This document shows positions 42,720 to 53,742 of a stretch of DNA of 64,000 nt, in pieces. Both the position numbers and the translations under genes were made by a program. Under the pieces are notes generated by a model. The model ran no database searches. It was given only the letters and a program-made list of their open reading frames with translations, and was not told the origin of the DNA. Where the stretch lies: the NCBI GenBank assembly GCA_947179485.1, contig OX359245.1, positions 55,105,067-55,169,066 on the forward strand, written 5' to 3'. The stretch is from Allacma fusca (taxonomy: Eukaryota; Arthropoda; Collembola; Symphypleona; Sminthuridae). Within the stretch, counting starts at the first letter, position 1, and each line of letters opens with the position of its first letter.

Positions 42720-43579
42720 TAGAGCTACTTTTGGGATCGGGTTACACCCGGGAATCGGGATCGGGAACGGGAACGGGTTCGAGTTCGGGTGTCTAATTAA
42801 TGTTCCCAATTACTTTGGGTCCAGGTTCAGCAACATGCTCAGCAGACCCGGGATTTCGGGATCGGGACCGGGTTTGGGAACGGGTTCAAGCTTGATGCAG
42901 GTATTTGTGTTCCCGTCGGAAACCGGGAACATGCTCGTTCCCACACCCGTTACACGCTTCACGTTCCCGGGAACCACGCAACCATCTAGCGGAGAAAAAA
43001 ATACAAAGCATGCACGGCTTCCCTCGTTAAAATGTTGAGATACTAATTTTACGTATGCGACTTGAGCCGTTTAGCATATTGTCAGTTGGGATCGCATAGT
43101 AGTGATTTCCGCCTACTCTAACTTACAAAATGAAAGTCATTGCAAAACTCATAGTGGGAATCGTTTAAGCAGTCTTCCTGCATCTTTTTCGGCAACGCAG
43201 ACCAGACGTTTAGTTTGATGACAATTTTTAATAGTTCCTAAATCTATTGTATCATGGTACACATGCATAAGTATTGCTAAATCAATAAAAATGTGAAGAA
43301 AAAAATTGATTTACACCAAATGCACTGGTCCCGGGAACGAGTCCGGGTTCAAGGGATTCGGGATCGGGATTGGGAGCAAATTTTATCTGATTTCGGGTTC
43401 GGGACCGGGATCGGGTTTGAGATCAACGATTGAAGCATATTTAATATCTGGGTTTTTGTGCACCCGATCCCAGTATTTCGGGAACGGGTTCGGGTGTGAG
43501 TCCGAAAATATTGATGACCCGATTTTCGGGATCGGGTTCGGGAATGGGATCAAACTTTTCGTTCCCACAAGTAGCTCTA
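42720..43579. mobile_element. hAT-type element with GGGATC/GGGTTC arrays
   Basis: Exact 8-bp target duplication TTATCAAC at 42712-42719 and 43580-43587. Starts TAGAGCTACTT and ends AAGTAGCTCTA. Each end has about 250 bp of degenerate GGGATC, GGGTTC and GGGAAC hexamers, and the centre is unique AT-rich DNA. Module 1 has the uninterrupted site at about 17569. Long open frames in the arrays come from the hexamers and are not genes. Confidence 0.88.
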
Positions 43580-43904
43580 TTATCAACCCTCCTCCTTCTA
43601 TCGTAGAATAAGGTGTCTTCTATAAAATGTCTGATTCCTCAGTTTTGTATTAAATTTATTTTCAGATTTTCTAAACTTCATTGACTTGGGTAAATAAATA
43701 ATAAATCAAAATGTTTTCTTTACGTACTTTCTGAAATAATTCGTAATCTCATCAGTAAAATGTCGGGATATAGTGAGTCTTTTGAGATTTGATGACATAT
43801 ATACCATCCTAATGAAGGTGCAAGCCCGGCAACCTGAAATATTTTTATTATAATATTAGTAATAGATTTCCTCGATGTAAAAGTTCAATCAATTTAATTC
43901 AAAG

Positions 43905-44292
43905 CAGTGCTCGGACTGGGTACAGAAACCGTATACCCGTACCCATACCCGTACCCGAATATCGGGTACTACAAAATGCTGTACCCATACCCTTACCCAT
44001 ATCCGAGAACCCGGGTAAATTATTTCAGTACCCGTACCCAAAATTACTTGAAATTACAATGTAGTACATGTACCCACAATTTACCCGTATCTATTGGGTA
44101 CTACCCGATTATTGTCCCTGTGTGAGTACCCATACCCGTACCCGTGCATGTACCCTGTTTATTGTCTAAAATCCAGAGTACCCGGGTAGTACCCGCGTAC
44201 TTGCGAGTACTCAACTTCTGTACCCGGGTAGTACCCATATACACACCCGTATCCATTTACCCGAGTATTACCTATACCCAGTCCGAGCACTG
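43905..44292. mobile_element. hAT-type MITE with TACCCG arrays
   Basis: Perfect 8-bp target duplication ATTCAAAG at 43897-43904 and 44293-44300. The ends CAGTGCTCGGACTGGGTA and TACCCAGTCCGAGCACTG are a perfect 18-bp inverted repeat. The interior is almost only TACCCG and GTACCC type hexamers, switching orientation. The empty site is at about 17890 in module 1. Non-coding. Confidence 0.92.
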
Positions 44293-44300
44293 ATTCAAAG

Positions 44301-45409
44301 TAAATCCATAAATTGAGCCTTCTTGAGCTACCAATTAACATTTATAGCTGTATCTAAATGACCCGGTCCTCTAATGTTCACACGTCCCATTACAGTGCAT
44401 AGAAGAAGGAATTTAATTTCACAAAAATTTGCAAACCTGTAATAATGTGGGTATTTTAAATAAGGTTTAGGCAATGGCATAAGCGCTTGAAATACAATTA
44501 TTACTTTTGACATGCAATTATTTTACAGCATGTACTTGAAAAAGAACAGTGGGTTAGGATGATGAAGAAAATTTTAAATTCTTTCAAATTTTAGGGAACC
44601 TTTATTCACTCCTGTGAAAACTTGATCAAGCAAGCTATTGCTTAAAACTCAGTACAGTAGACAAGGAAATGAGTCTGTTTAGAAAATTTCAAATTTGGAA
44701 ATTATTCAAATCTAAAATTTGACGCTTTTTAAAGAAAATTTGAACAAGCCTTTTCTTAAAACTAGTATCGACAATTTCTTACAAAATGATGCAAATAATC
44801 AAATGAAAAAATGCCCCAAATTAGCAGATAATCCGACGTGGTTAAATTTTCCAATACGTAAATTTAAAGTATACTCTAAATTTTAAATTGCATACCATTT
44901 TGTTTCAGACTTGGATTTGACAACATTACATTTCGAACAACAACGATTATCCCCAGTTTACCCACAACGTTCAAAATGATTCGACTGCCTTAAACTTGTT
45001 GAAGTGGCTTATTACGTACAACAGCTGGCCCTTAGATGGTGGACAATCCAAAATGAGCAACATGAAATATCTAATACAACTAAATTTCTCGACAATTCCT
45101 TTCAAAAACATTGCGTGTTGATCCAAATTGTTTTGAAGTTTTTATAGTTGAACCAGCCACTTATGCTAAAAACATGAAATTTTCGTCAATTGGATGACAA
45201 TTGAAAATTAATTGTGATTTCCTATTAGGATTAGCTGTTCTCATGCATTCCCATTTCTTTCCTCATGTCATCATTATCCAATCAGTCCGCTTTAGTTTGT
45301 ATAGCATATGTTTCCAACAGGTTAAGTCACTAGTTCGTGAAAACTTCTGGAACAAAGTTTACTGCAGCCAAACCAATGACTTTAGTTATAGTTTTTACAC
45401 ATTACAAAA
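44301..45409. other. Conserved intergenic DNA upstream of receptor B2
   Basis: It aligns with 17900-19420 of module 1 apart from the MITE there. The last 130 bp before the ATG, including CCAATCAGTC, are especially similar, so they may hold the B-receptor promoter. Confidence 0.5.
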
Positions 45410-46728
45410 ATGTTAGGACCGATTGCTGCAAAAGTATTTTTTAAAGGTTACGCGTGGTGTTCCTATTGGGGCAGCATGCCATACAGATGGAATCCAAGAA
45501 CAAAACAGCTCCGTCTAAGTTTAAATTCCAGTGAATTATTTTGGTGGTACTTTTCGATAGTTTTCTCAATTGCAATGTTCATTTGGCTTGTTGTCCGATC
45601 AGTTCAGATATTTAGGCGAGTAGAAGAGTCAAATACTCAATTTTTTTATTTGATTGCCTCCATGAGTTGGATAATTCCTACCGTATTTTATATTGTTCTA
45701 CATTTTAATGTGATCAGAACCCGCTTTGAACTTCCGGTTTTTCATCAGCAATATATTAGGTTCGGGACGGAGTTCAAAAGTACGTGAATTTATATTCAGT
45801 TTTTGAGTCAGCCATTTCATATTTTTAAGTAATTATTTTTCTCATAGGAAAATTCTTCCTTAAAGGGGTGGAACAAAGTGAGACGGATATTCCTGGGACG
45901 TTTTTTCTGGTCCTTTATATTAATTCATTACTTGTGCAGTTGATGTTCCTTGTTACGATGGCAGCGCAACCGCAAATTCCTATGTTTCCAACATCCATTG
46001 TCGATATTTCAATGTATTTCTTCATCCCAGTTTTGATATTGCAGATTGTTTTATTTATGCATCAGATGTTTGCCTATTGTGGATTGGTATTCTCAACGTT
46101 TCCAGTCCTGGATTTTATCTTCGCATTGGTTCTCATTTTCAAAGAATTTGAGTAAGTTTTAATAAAATTAAAGTTTCAAAATCCTTTCGCTCGTGCTTTT
46201 TTGTCTAAAATAGGGTTTTCTGTGTATACTGAATATTATTGTTTAATTTATATGACTACATGCTGCAGCTTGAACACAAAGAGCTACCTCACAAAGTCGA
46301 TTTTACGAACGGAGCCGGAATTCATGAAAACATACAGAGAAGTGCAGGTCTTGAATGCTTTTGCAATGGAAATATACAGTCCAACTATAATTCCTGCCAG
46401 CCAGTGGTTATTCCTCGTTGGGACTGTGTTTTGTACGTACGGCTGTTTTAGAACTTACGGGGTGTACTCTATGCTGGCGTTTGTTGAATCGATAGCCATG
46501 GTGATGTTTTTAGGTGTGACATTCACATTTTTTGGCGAAGTGGACAAGACTGCTCGAAACGCGTTAAAAAGTTGGTCTCATAAAAAATCGCCGGTTTTAC
46601 GAAAATTTCTTAGGAGCTGCAAACCGGTACGTATTACTGTGGGGTCCTACTATTTTGTTGACACAGGACTAGTCCTAACAATGTGCAAATTTGTGCTCGA
46701 ATCTACGATTAATTTACTGTTCCTTTGA
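45410..46728 (+). CDS. Chemosensory (gustatory-receptor-like) 7-TM protein, receptor B2
   Basis: Three exons, 45410-45779, 45848-46151 and 46269-46728, joined in phases 1 and 2 (donors GTACGT and GTAAGT), give 377 residues. The first intron is at the same place and phase as the only intron of A1 and A2, and the second is extra. Helices: about 45-65, 75-98, 130-155, 165-205 (probably two), 245-270, 275-300, and the C-terminus TGLVLTMCKFVLESTINLLF. It shares YREVQVLNAF and RITVGSYYFVDTGLVLT-like phrases with the A receptors (IYREF, QQYYADPGLVLT). All frames are open, unlike its copy B1. The expected role is sensory ligand detection, by family inference. Confidence 0.7.
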
Positions 46729-46736
46729 TTTGGTTA

Positions 46737-46742
46737 AATAAA
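46737..46742 (+). terminator. Polyadenylation signal of receptor B2
   Basis: AATAAA 9 bp after the stop codon. In B1 the corresponding sequence reads AAATAGCC, so the dead copy has also lost this signal. Confidence 0.5.
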
Positions 46743-47002
46743 CAACATGTAGTCAACACGATGTTCTTTAATTGCACTGTGTTTACGTTTAGTTGCTGGT
46801 AACATTTGAAGTATACCTGGCATTAAATATTCACGTCGCTCCGAGATCAAAATTTGGTAACTCTTTTACTCACTCGGACGTTAAACCGTACTACGTCAAG
46901 AAGGACATCCACTAACGTTAACGTAGACAATACCGACGTTTACCTTCGGATCAAATCCTATTTGATGGTAAAATCTATCGCTATAGTTTAACATACCAAC
47001 AG

Positions 47003-47162
47003 CCTGCATAATTTGACGCCCCCAAAACATATGTAATTAAATTGAATCCAAATGTAATCCCGTAAGGGATTTCTCGGGGAGGAAACCACTAATTTACATG
47101 TTGGAGGGATTAACTTTTGAGAAAATTTGACTATATGTGTTTGGGGGGGCTAGCTATGCAGG
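47003..47162. mobile_element. 160-bp MITE with TGCAT ends
   Basis: CCTGCATAATTTGACGCCCCC at the left and GGGGGGGCTAGCTATGCAGG at the right pair imperfectly, and the words CAAAACATAT and ATATGTGTTTG continue the pairing. It starts where homology between the two modules ends. No clear TSD. Confidence 0.55.
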
Positions 47163-47957
47163 CGGTACATATGCACATAAGAGATAAACAAGCTACGCTG
47201 AATGAATTCTTTGAGGAGGAAAACAGTGCACTACATTTTGGAGCGATTACCTTCGGATAAAATTTGACGATATTTGTATAGGAGGCTAATCATTAATGTT
47301 GTACATATGTACATCCTAGAACAAAACTCAAGCTTAGTGTTTGCGTATGTATAAGTGATTAAATATGGAGTGAATATAGCATATCGACTAAATACACCCG
47401 GGTGCGCCATGATGGAGGGATATCTTATTGGGGGAATTTTGTTGAAGGATATATAAATGTGGAGGTTAAAACTTGAATTTGCTTGAAATAGTAAAAATCA
47501 AAATTTCATCGACTTTCAAAACCTGAAAAATCTTATGGGATTTAACATTGAAATTTTCTAGAAAGACACCTGTGGTACAGTTTTAAATTTTGAAACTTTG
47601 ATGACGTGTCCTAAGAGAACGGGGCAAAATATACTCGAGATACATGAGTTCTGATACATACTAGGGGAGTACCAAAACATGAGCTATGCTTTGTTTGAAT
47701 CCGCGTGTACCTTCCCAAAATCTTACCTTGTGAGTACGAAACAGCCACCTGAATGTCAAAACATTTCTAGGTCAGGTTATTGAGTGAAGTTTATTGATGC
47801 ACAGTACCAATCTTAGGCATTGTTTTATTTTTCCAAGGACCCGGACTAAAAAAACTAACATTATCATCGTATTTGTAAACACACGGTTATGACTCAGCTA
47901 ACAATTAACATTTACTATCAGCCTGGAACGTCATGCAACGTTTTACACTTCTGGCTA
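47163..47957. other. Intergenic stretch between B2 and the UGT gene
   Basis: No gene. It contains the UGT polyadenylation signal on the minus strand. Confidence 0.4.
47824..47829 (-). terminator. Polyadenylation signal of the UGT gene
   Basis: AATAAA on the minus strand about 130 bp after the stop codon at 47958. Confidence 0.4.
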
Positions 47958-49824
47958 TTATTGCGACAACTTTGGTTTTAATTCTCTAGAAGTTACAACG
48001 CCTTTAAAATATTGATTCACATATTTAGTTATTGACACCTTTAAATACAAACGGAATAAAACTGAGTTGAGTAGAAATGAAAAACACAAAGATAAAATCA
48101 AAATCATAATCAATGTCCTATCCATAAATCTCCTTTGAAAAACAGGCAATTCTTGTAACGGTCTTAGGCTCTTGGTATCGTTATGCCTGAGAACAAATTC
48201 TGACCAGTACACGGCCGTTTCAATTGGATTCATTGGCCGATCTCGGAAGATTGCCGACATTGCTTTCATATTGGTTGAGTACCTGCAATATAAAGTTTTT
48301 GAAATAGTCTGTAAAAATAATTGAAATCCAGTAAAAGTAAAGCATTACAATCTTACTTCTGATTGTGTAAGATCTGATCTAAAGATGTGGTTAAAATTTC
48401 AGAATTGATTTTCCTTATTTCTAAGCTGATTCCTATTTCAGTAGCTTCCATTCTGTAACCGTTGAAGTTTTGATCCCCAAAGATTGGAATGACAATTAAG
48501 GGTACTCCGTGATATGTGGCTTCGGACACGGAATTCAACCCAGCGTGAGAAATAAAAGCTCTCAAATTCGTGTGACCTACATAATAATACATAACCACAC
48601 ACATTTAAGAACGTGCGGTATGAAAATGTTACAATCAGATCATATAACAGACGAGAATTCAAAGCCCAACCCAAAATTTGAAACTGCGGCAGCCACTTTG
48701 ATGTAATAAGGTTCTCAGGCTTGTTTTTCGGTAGAGGTCCGTCCCAACGCCAGATGAACAAAATATTAGGGAAGTGTCTCATCATGGTAAAGAAGCTACA
48801 TTTTATTTCGGCTGGTAATGTGGCCAAATTAATTGTAGAGCCGAAAGACACTAAAACAACACCATCAGTGGCATTGTCCATTATAGTTTGAAACTCCTGT
48901 TACAAAATTCACAGCAAATTAGTACAATTACTGGAGAAAATATTTGGCGGTCAAATACAAACTTACCCCACTCAGAGGTTTTGTGGGTAAAAAACTAGGC
49001 ATTCCTCCTATGCTGACAACGAAAGGTGGAAGTGTTCTCGCTAAGTCATTTGAGTAATGAGTTGCAAGGAATACAAGATTTGCACTTCTGTAAATGTCAC
49101 CAAATCCCGGGACTTCGTTACTTTTCAAATTGTACCTCTTCTGCATTATTGACTCCAGTTTGGGATACATGAAAAATCGGCGGGAAAGGAACCAATAGAC
49201 TGGGGCTAAATAATTTTTAAATCTCTCCCACATATTCATGGGGAAGGAATACTCCGAAGTCATATATGGTATGGTTCCATGTTCACCCGGAATACCAAAT
49301 TCGTCAAGTAACCAAGGAATGAACGCACAGGAATAATGTAAGATTAATTTTGATTTCTTTTGATGCGCAATCAGCATACCGCATTCCCCGTAGTGAGCAT
49401 TGTCAATGACCAAATCAAATTTTCCTTCGTTGATGACATAGTCCAAGATGGGGTCGTCCTTGGCCTCCATAATAGCTCTGCAAGCCTTCACTGTGTGTTC
49501 ATTGAAGTGGTCAAATATCCAGGAGTGTTTGCTTTCAAGACGATCCCGAACTCGGTCTGGTGGGTAAACTTCTTGAGTCATGTTGAAAATTGTCATCGAT
49601 AGCAATTCATGGACTTTGGGATGTTTGAAAGGTTGGTTCTTGTAACCGGAGAGTACGGTTACATTATGACCTTTGTCTGCCAGCGCAGTAATTAACGGCC
49701 AGAGACCCAATTTATGACTGTATGAGCCACCCCCAATGAAGAATAAAATATTTTTACCTGGTTCTGCTAAACTGTAGAGTAAAATTTGGGCTGCGAAGAC
49801 AGCAAAAGTTTGTCTAAGATTCAT
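47958..49824 (-). CDS. UDP-glycosyltransferase (UGT family, GT1), membrane-bound
   Basis: Four exons on the minus strand with good phases: 49824-48967, 48896-48671, 48576-48357, 48282-47958; 542 residues, normal for animal UGTs. Residues 1-20 form a signal peptide. GGGSYSHKLG holds the catalytic His at about 37. The C-terminal domain begins with EFQTIMDNATDGVVLVSFGS, followed by the UDP-sugar signature WLPQ...(F)ISHAGLNSVSEA...GDQ at about 353-397. A transmembrane helix at about 491-512 is followed by a basic tail. Such enzymes sit in the ER membrane, facing the lumen, and add sugars to small lipophilic compounds in detoxification and hormone or pigment metabolism. Substrate unknown. All frames are open, and it appears functional. 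It lies outside the duplicated module. Confidence 0.9.
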
Positions 49825-50184
49825 TTTAAAAAGAATGTTTACTTCACCGTTCGTACTTTAATTATTTTTTTCTAATAGTTTACTTTTTAAAGGAGTTTAC
49901 AATGTTTCACAAAAATTCTGTAATATCAGGTTTAGGAAGGTATTTTCAGAGATTAATGATCAACAGTTGTAGTGAAAGTGAGCAAGCTATAATAAATTCG
50001 TGTTGTGTCTTCGTTTTATATATAGTCACGTATAGACCTTTTACTGATAGCAAACCTCGAGTGAATTTTTAAAATTCAGTTTGTGGTGCTGTATAAACAA
50101 TTCAATGTGATGTCAAATTGCTGTGATCCCCGATAATAGCAAATATGATTTCCGCGACTAAATTTAGATTATGTGGCCGAATTT
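49825..50184. other. Upstream region of the UGT gene
   Basis: Non-coding, with the possible promoter only. Its right end borders retrotransposon element 2. Confidence 0.4.
50014..50024 (-). promoter_or_regulatory. Candidate TATA box of the UGT gene
   Basis: TATATATAAAA on the minus strand, about 190 bp upstream of the UGT start codon. No other support. Confidence 0.35.
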
Positions 50185-50188
50185 GGTT

Positions 50189-50642
50189 GTAAAGGGTGTG
50201 GGTGCTCAGACCGTACTACTACTAATATATAAAAGCAATTATAATTAAAATGAGCAACCAGCCATTACATTAAAGATTTCCCAAGAAAATAACCTTCAAA
50301 ACTATTGCCAAAATACATGGGTTAAAATATAATAAAAATGAGTGAAGGATGGAAACCCAATAATAGCCAACAATAAGCCAAGGTGAGGTCCGAAGTCGGA
50401 GTTAAATGGAATACAACAAATAATAGAAATTTATTCCAAATCTACTAGTCCAGCTACAAGGTTACTCTTCAGACGCTCCAGAGACACTGAGGCGTTAAAG
50501 CATGGGAATGACTTTATATATTTGACTCTGGACGCCACCGCGTCTCCAGTGTTGCAATTTAGCGTTCAGCTTCAAGCTACACAATTACAAAGTAAAGCTG
50601 ATTTAGATGTGGCATGTATGTGAGAAATACACATTTCTTACA
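50189..50642 (-). repeat. 3' LTR of element 2
   Basis: 454 bp, TGTAAAGGG to TTCTTACA on the plus strand. On the minus strand it has TATATAAAG and, further on, GGAATAAAT with an AATAAA signal. Confidence 0.93.
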
Positions 50643-50651
50643 CCCTCCGCC
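50643..50651 (-). other. Polypurine tract of element 2
   Basis: GGCGGAGGG on the minus strand, directly before the 3' LTR. Confidence 0.55.
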
Positions 50652-50668
50652 ATTTAAAAAAAAATTCC

Positions 50669-52233
50669 TCAGAATTTTACAATGTCGCTAGCAGAAACAG
50701 ATCGTATTGTCCTCTGACGAAGTTTCTGCAACTCTTCCTTCGCTTGTTTAACTCGTCGACCTGCACGATGAGCATTAGCTCGCTTGAGTTGAGCTTTGGT
50801 GAGTTTCAAACTATTAGGGAGTTTGGGATTAGTACAATGCTTCTTAATATGACCAGTTTGGCCGCATCTGCTGCATCGTTGTGGTTGAACATCAATGGGA
50901 GCAACCAATTCGGTATCAGTAATGGCAACTTCTCTCTTGCCCTGCGTTGAGGTAACCAATAATTCTGGTCTTACGTTACTAGCACTGGATTCACCCGTGC
51001 TGACAATAAGATGTCTATTTAGCTCATTTGGCACAATTTGAAAACCACCATCATGATCAAAAACAACTTCTACAATTTCAGAAGGGTGAAATTCTACACA
51101 CGATTCATCGGAGCTACCCTCTGTAATGTCAATTTCAACAGGTGTAGATTTACCATCTGTGGTAACTGAAATAGTGTTGCGGTATCCGTTTAATATTTCA
51201 ACAATTAAATTAACATTATCATATAAAGCTTTGGACATAGGAACTAGCTCTATGGTATTAAGCATAACAGGCTTGGATAGTTTTAATAAAGCAATTAGCG
51301 TATCTTCTGACATAACATGGGGCCAATCATTATCTTTAGCAAATTGAATTCTCCACGTATTTAACAACACACAAGCTTTGGCATCATCATTACTTAATGG
51401 TTTACCATACAAACGCTGAATATATTGTACATAGTACACATGATCATACATACATGTTTGCATTGAGGAATTTACCCGTTTGGATACAAGCTTGCATTCA
51501 AAAGATTCTAATGAATTAAAAAGTGTGTTAGTTAATCCATTTTCCTGTGCTCTAAATTTTATACAACTCCAAATTTTAATCATCAGCCTGGCATGACGAG
51601 CTGCTGTAAGTTGTTGGTCAGAGTCTATTTTACATTTAGCCCAATTTAATCCAAAATCACTTTCAGAAAAGCACAATTACAATAAAATGTTGCTAATTCA
51701 TTTATACTTTTGTCAAGCTGAGTACTTAATTTGCTTCTAGCATAGTAGTTAGCCATTTCAATGTCTACATGTGTTAACAGTGCTGAACTAAAGTCTCTCA
51801 ATAAGGATTTTACAGTCTCATTGGCATAATATACGACTTTCAATATACTGGGGTTCTCACATATAGACTTAATACGGTGTTTAATGTACATGTAATCTGA
51901 CAAAATTGGAACGACAAAAGTATGGTTCTGTGTTGCAATAGCAATGTGAGTTGTGAATCCAAAACCATAAGTATTCTGTTTCGATCTAAATAGAGAAAAG
52001 CCAATTTCTTTCAGGTTCATGACTTGAGAATACATAGTATTTACAAGGGTACGTGAGCTACAGTACATCAATGGTGCTTTCATTTGATATTTGATAATAA
52101 CATCCTTGTGAAATTCTAAGAATCTCCATACATCAATAGCATTCCTCTGTTCAAGTGTCAGTTCAAAAATCTGTGTATTATTAATTTCTTTCATTCTCTG
52201 TTTGAGCCATGGGAATTCCTCCTGAATTCTCAT
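50669..52233 (-). CDS. Element 2 third ORF: inactive RNase D-like 3'-5' exonuclease domain plus zinc knuckle
   Basis: Two frames, 52233-51646 and 51676-50669, overlap and differ by -1, so one base was lost or a frameshift is used near 51680. Together about 520 residues. The pattern of the first 230 fits the RNase D / Rrp6 / Exd fold: IGFSLF, then HIAIATQNHTFVVPI, then a helix pair, then NPSILKVVYYANETVKSLLRDF, then HVDIEMANYYA, LDKSINELATFYCN, and after the frame change FGLNWAKCKIDSDQQLTAARHARLMIKIW. The acidic DEDD residues of active enzymes are replaced (S, F, T, and H or A), so it should be catalytically dead. The C-terminus has CSRCGQTGHIKKHC, a CCHC knuckle, and a basic helical tail. Inference from pattern only. 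It may be an RNA-binding protein in the place of env. Confidence 0.55.
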
Positions 52234-52614
52234 AATACTGCTGGGCTTAATTAGCTGAGGTATTGTACAAAAGCGAAAGCTACACTTGCGCTACCTACAA
52301 AGCAAATAAAATCCAACATGCATAAAAATTACAATTAAAACGGTGGATATACCAACGCTGAATAAAATGACACCATTAATAAAGTAATTATTAAGCACAC
52401 TACATGCAAAATAAAATTTATTTACAAGGAACAAATTTAAAAGTGCTTAATTAAATTGTTTAAAAAAAAATCCTAAAGGAATTAAAACTAAAAGTAAGCT
52501 CGAGTCCCGCTCGTGCATTTACTGAAACTTAACCTTTTTTTTTTTAAATATTAAAATTGTAAAATGTATTTAACTTAATCTAACGAACGAGGCCTGTTCA
52601 AAACTTATACCTAC

Positions 52615-53742
52615 CTAATTAAAATACAAACTCGTGTTTAAAATCAAGTTTAAAGTTTGGTTAGAGCGTTTCTTCCGTGTCTCTGAATAATTTACTTTCG
52701 GCATATTCCTTAATTTTCTGCCTGCTGTTGGTGCAACAAGTTCTTGGGCTTGCTGACTTTTATTTTGTTTGTTATCAAGTAGTAAATTATCATTGCTTAC
52801 AGAAAAATCTTCCCTAACCTTCCTCTTATTCCAAACATTCACTCTCGTTTCTTTATTAGCATCCTCATAGTAAGGTCTAAAATCGTAGACGTGATGAACA
52901 CCATAAGGTTCATCTGTAATCGTATGTTTTAATTCAAATGTTAACCCTTGAGTCACCTCTCGAATTAATTCAAACGGACCAAAACATTTTTTACTGAGTT
53001 TTTTGCTAATCTTTTCCTCCGTGCTTGACAGGATATGCGCTCGTAGCAATACTTTTTCACCAACTTTAAATTTGCAAGGCTTTCTTCGTTTATCATAGAT
53101 GGATTTTTGCGACAAATAACCTTTGTGCATATTCTTTAGTACCCAGTCACGTAATTTACTTAACTCGACGGGAAGCCAGCCTTGAATCTGTTCAGGCGTT
53201 AACTTTTTCCTTTCCTCAACAGAGATAGATCTGTCTATAGGTAACTGAATCATTCTTCCTAAATTAAGTAAGTCTGAACTGCATCCTAACGATTCTCTAA
53301 CCATTGTTCTTAAGGTTAATGCAAATTTTTGGAGATGAGTATCCCAATCCGACTGCCTTTTTCCGCAAAAAGCAGTAATCATTGTTTTCAAGTCTCGATT
53401 ACTCCTTTCTACCTGATTTGATTGAGGATGGTAGTACGCTACTTTCCTGTGATCTATTCCCCAACGCTTACACAGTCTATCAAACACTTTGCCTTCGAAC
53501 TGTGTTCCGTGGTCTGTTATTATTTTACTAGGGAAACCGAATCTGCAGAAAACTTGGTCCTCCAATAATCTAGTTAGTGTAGGTGCTGAAGAGTTTCTCA
53601 TCGAGAAAATTTCAATCCACTTTGTGAATTCATCCTGACAGACTAGTATGTATTCGTTCTTACTTTTCGTTACAGGCAGTCTACCTACTATGTCTACAAA
53701 TAATGTTTCCATTGCTTGTGGAATTTTAAAATTGTGCCCCAT
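52615..53742 (-). CDS. pol: Element 2 integrase core and C-terminal domain (frameshifted from the rest of pol)
   Basis: 375 codons starting at an ATG that overlaps the stop of the upstream part (TAATG). Catalytic D, D, E are in FVDIVG, IITDHGTQF and QVERSNRD. The C-terminal part (about 215-290) has the SH3-like fold pattern with KVGEKVLLR and CFGPFELIRE. Relative to the upstream pol frame it is shifted by -1, which fits a one-base deletion at about 53745 between the zinc-finger and core domains. Confidence 0.88.
   Translation of the reverse strand: MGHNFKIPQAMETLFVDIVGRLPVTKSKNEYILVCQDEFTKWIEIFSMRNSSAPTLTRLLEDQVFCRFGFPSKIITDHGTQFEGKVFDRLCKRWGIDHRKVAYYHPQSNQVERSNRDLKTMITAFCGKRQSDWDTHLQKFALTLRTMVRESLGCSSDLLNLGRMIQLPIDRSISVEERKKLTPEQIQGWLPVELSKLRDWVLKNMHKGYLSQKSIYDKRRKPCKFKVGEKVLLRAHILSSTEEKISKKLSKKCFGPFELIREVTQGLTFELKHTITDEPYGVHHVYDFRPYYEDANKETRVNVWNKRKVREDFSVSNDNLLLDNKQNKSQQAQELVAPTAGRKLRNMPKVNYSETRKKRSNQTLNLILNTSLYFN

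Larger units (their letters stand above)
25169..46999 (+). repeat. Module 2 of the three-gene segmental duplication
   Basis: Receptor A2 - CE2 relic - receptor B2, parallel to module 1 (8203-21058). It is larger because it took in an 11.1-kb retrotransposon (30651-41770), a foldback element (28181-29027), a pogo-like element (29467-30341) and two hAT elements (42720-43579 and 43905-44292). In this copy the esterase is dead and the B receptor is alive. Confidence 0.85.

Noticed and set aside
42720..43611. Open frames rich in Gly, Ser and Ile in the GGGATC/GGGTTC region
   Set aside because: Product of hexamer arrays of a hAT-type element with a clear TSD.
43905..44292. Telomere-like TACCCG repeat
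   Set aside because: It has perfect 18-bp TIRs and an 8-bp TSD, and the words switch orientation, so it is a transposon and not telomeric DNA.
50669..52233. Envelope gene of element 2
   Set aside because: No transmembrane segment or fusion peptide. It has a zinc knuckle and an exonuclease-like pattern instead.
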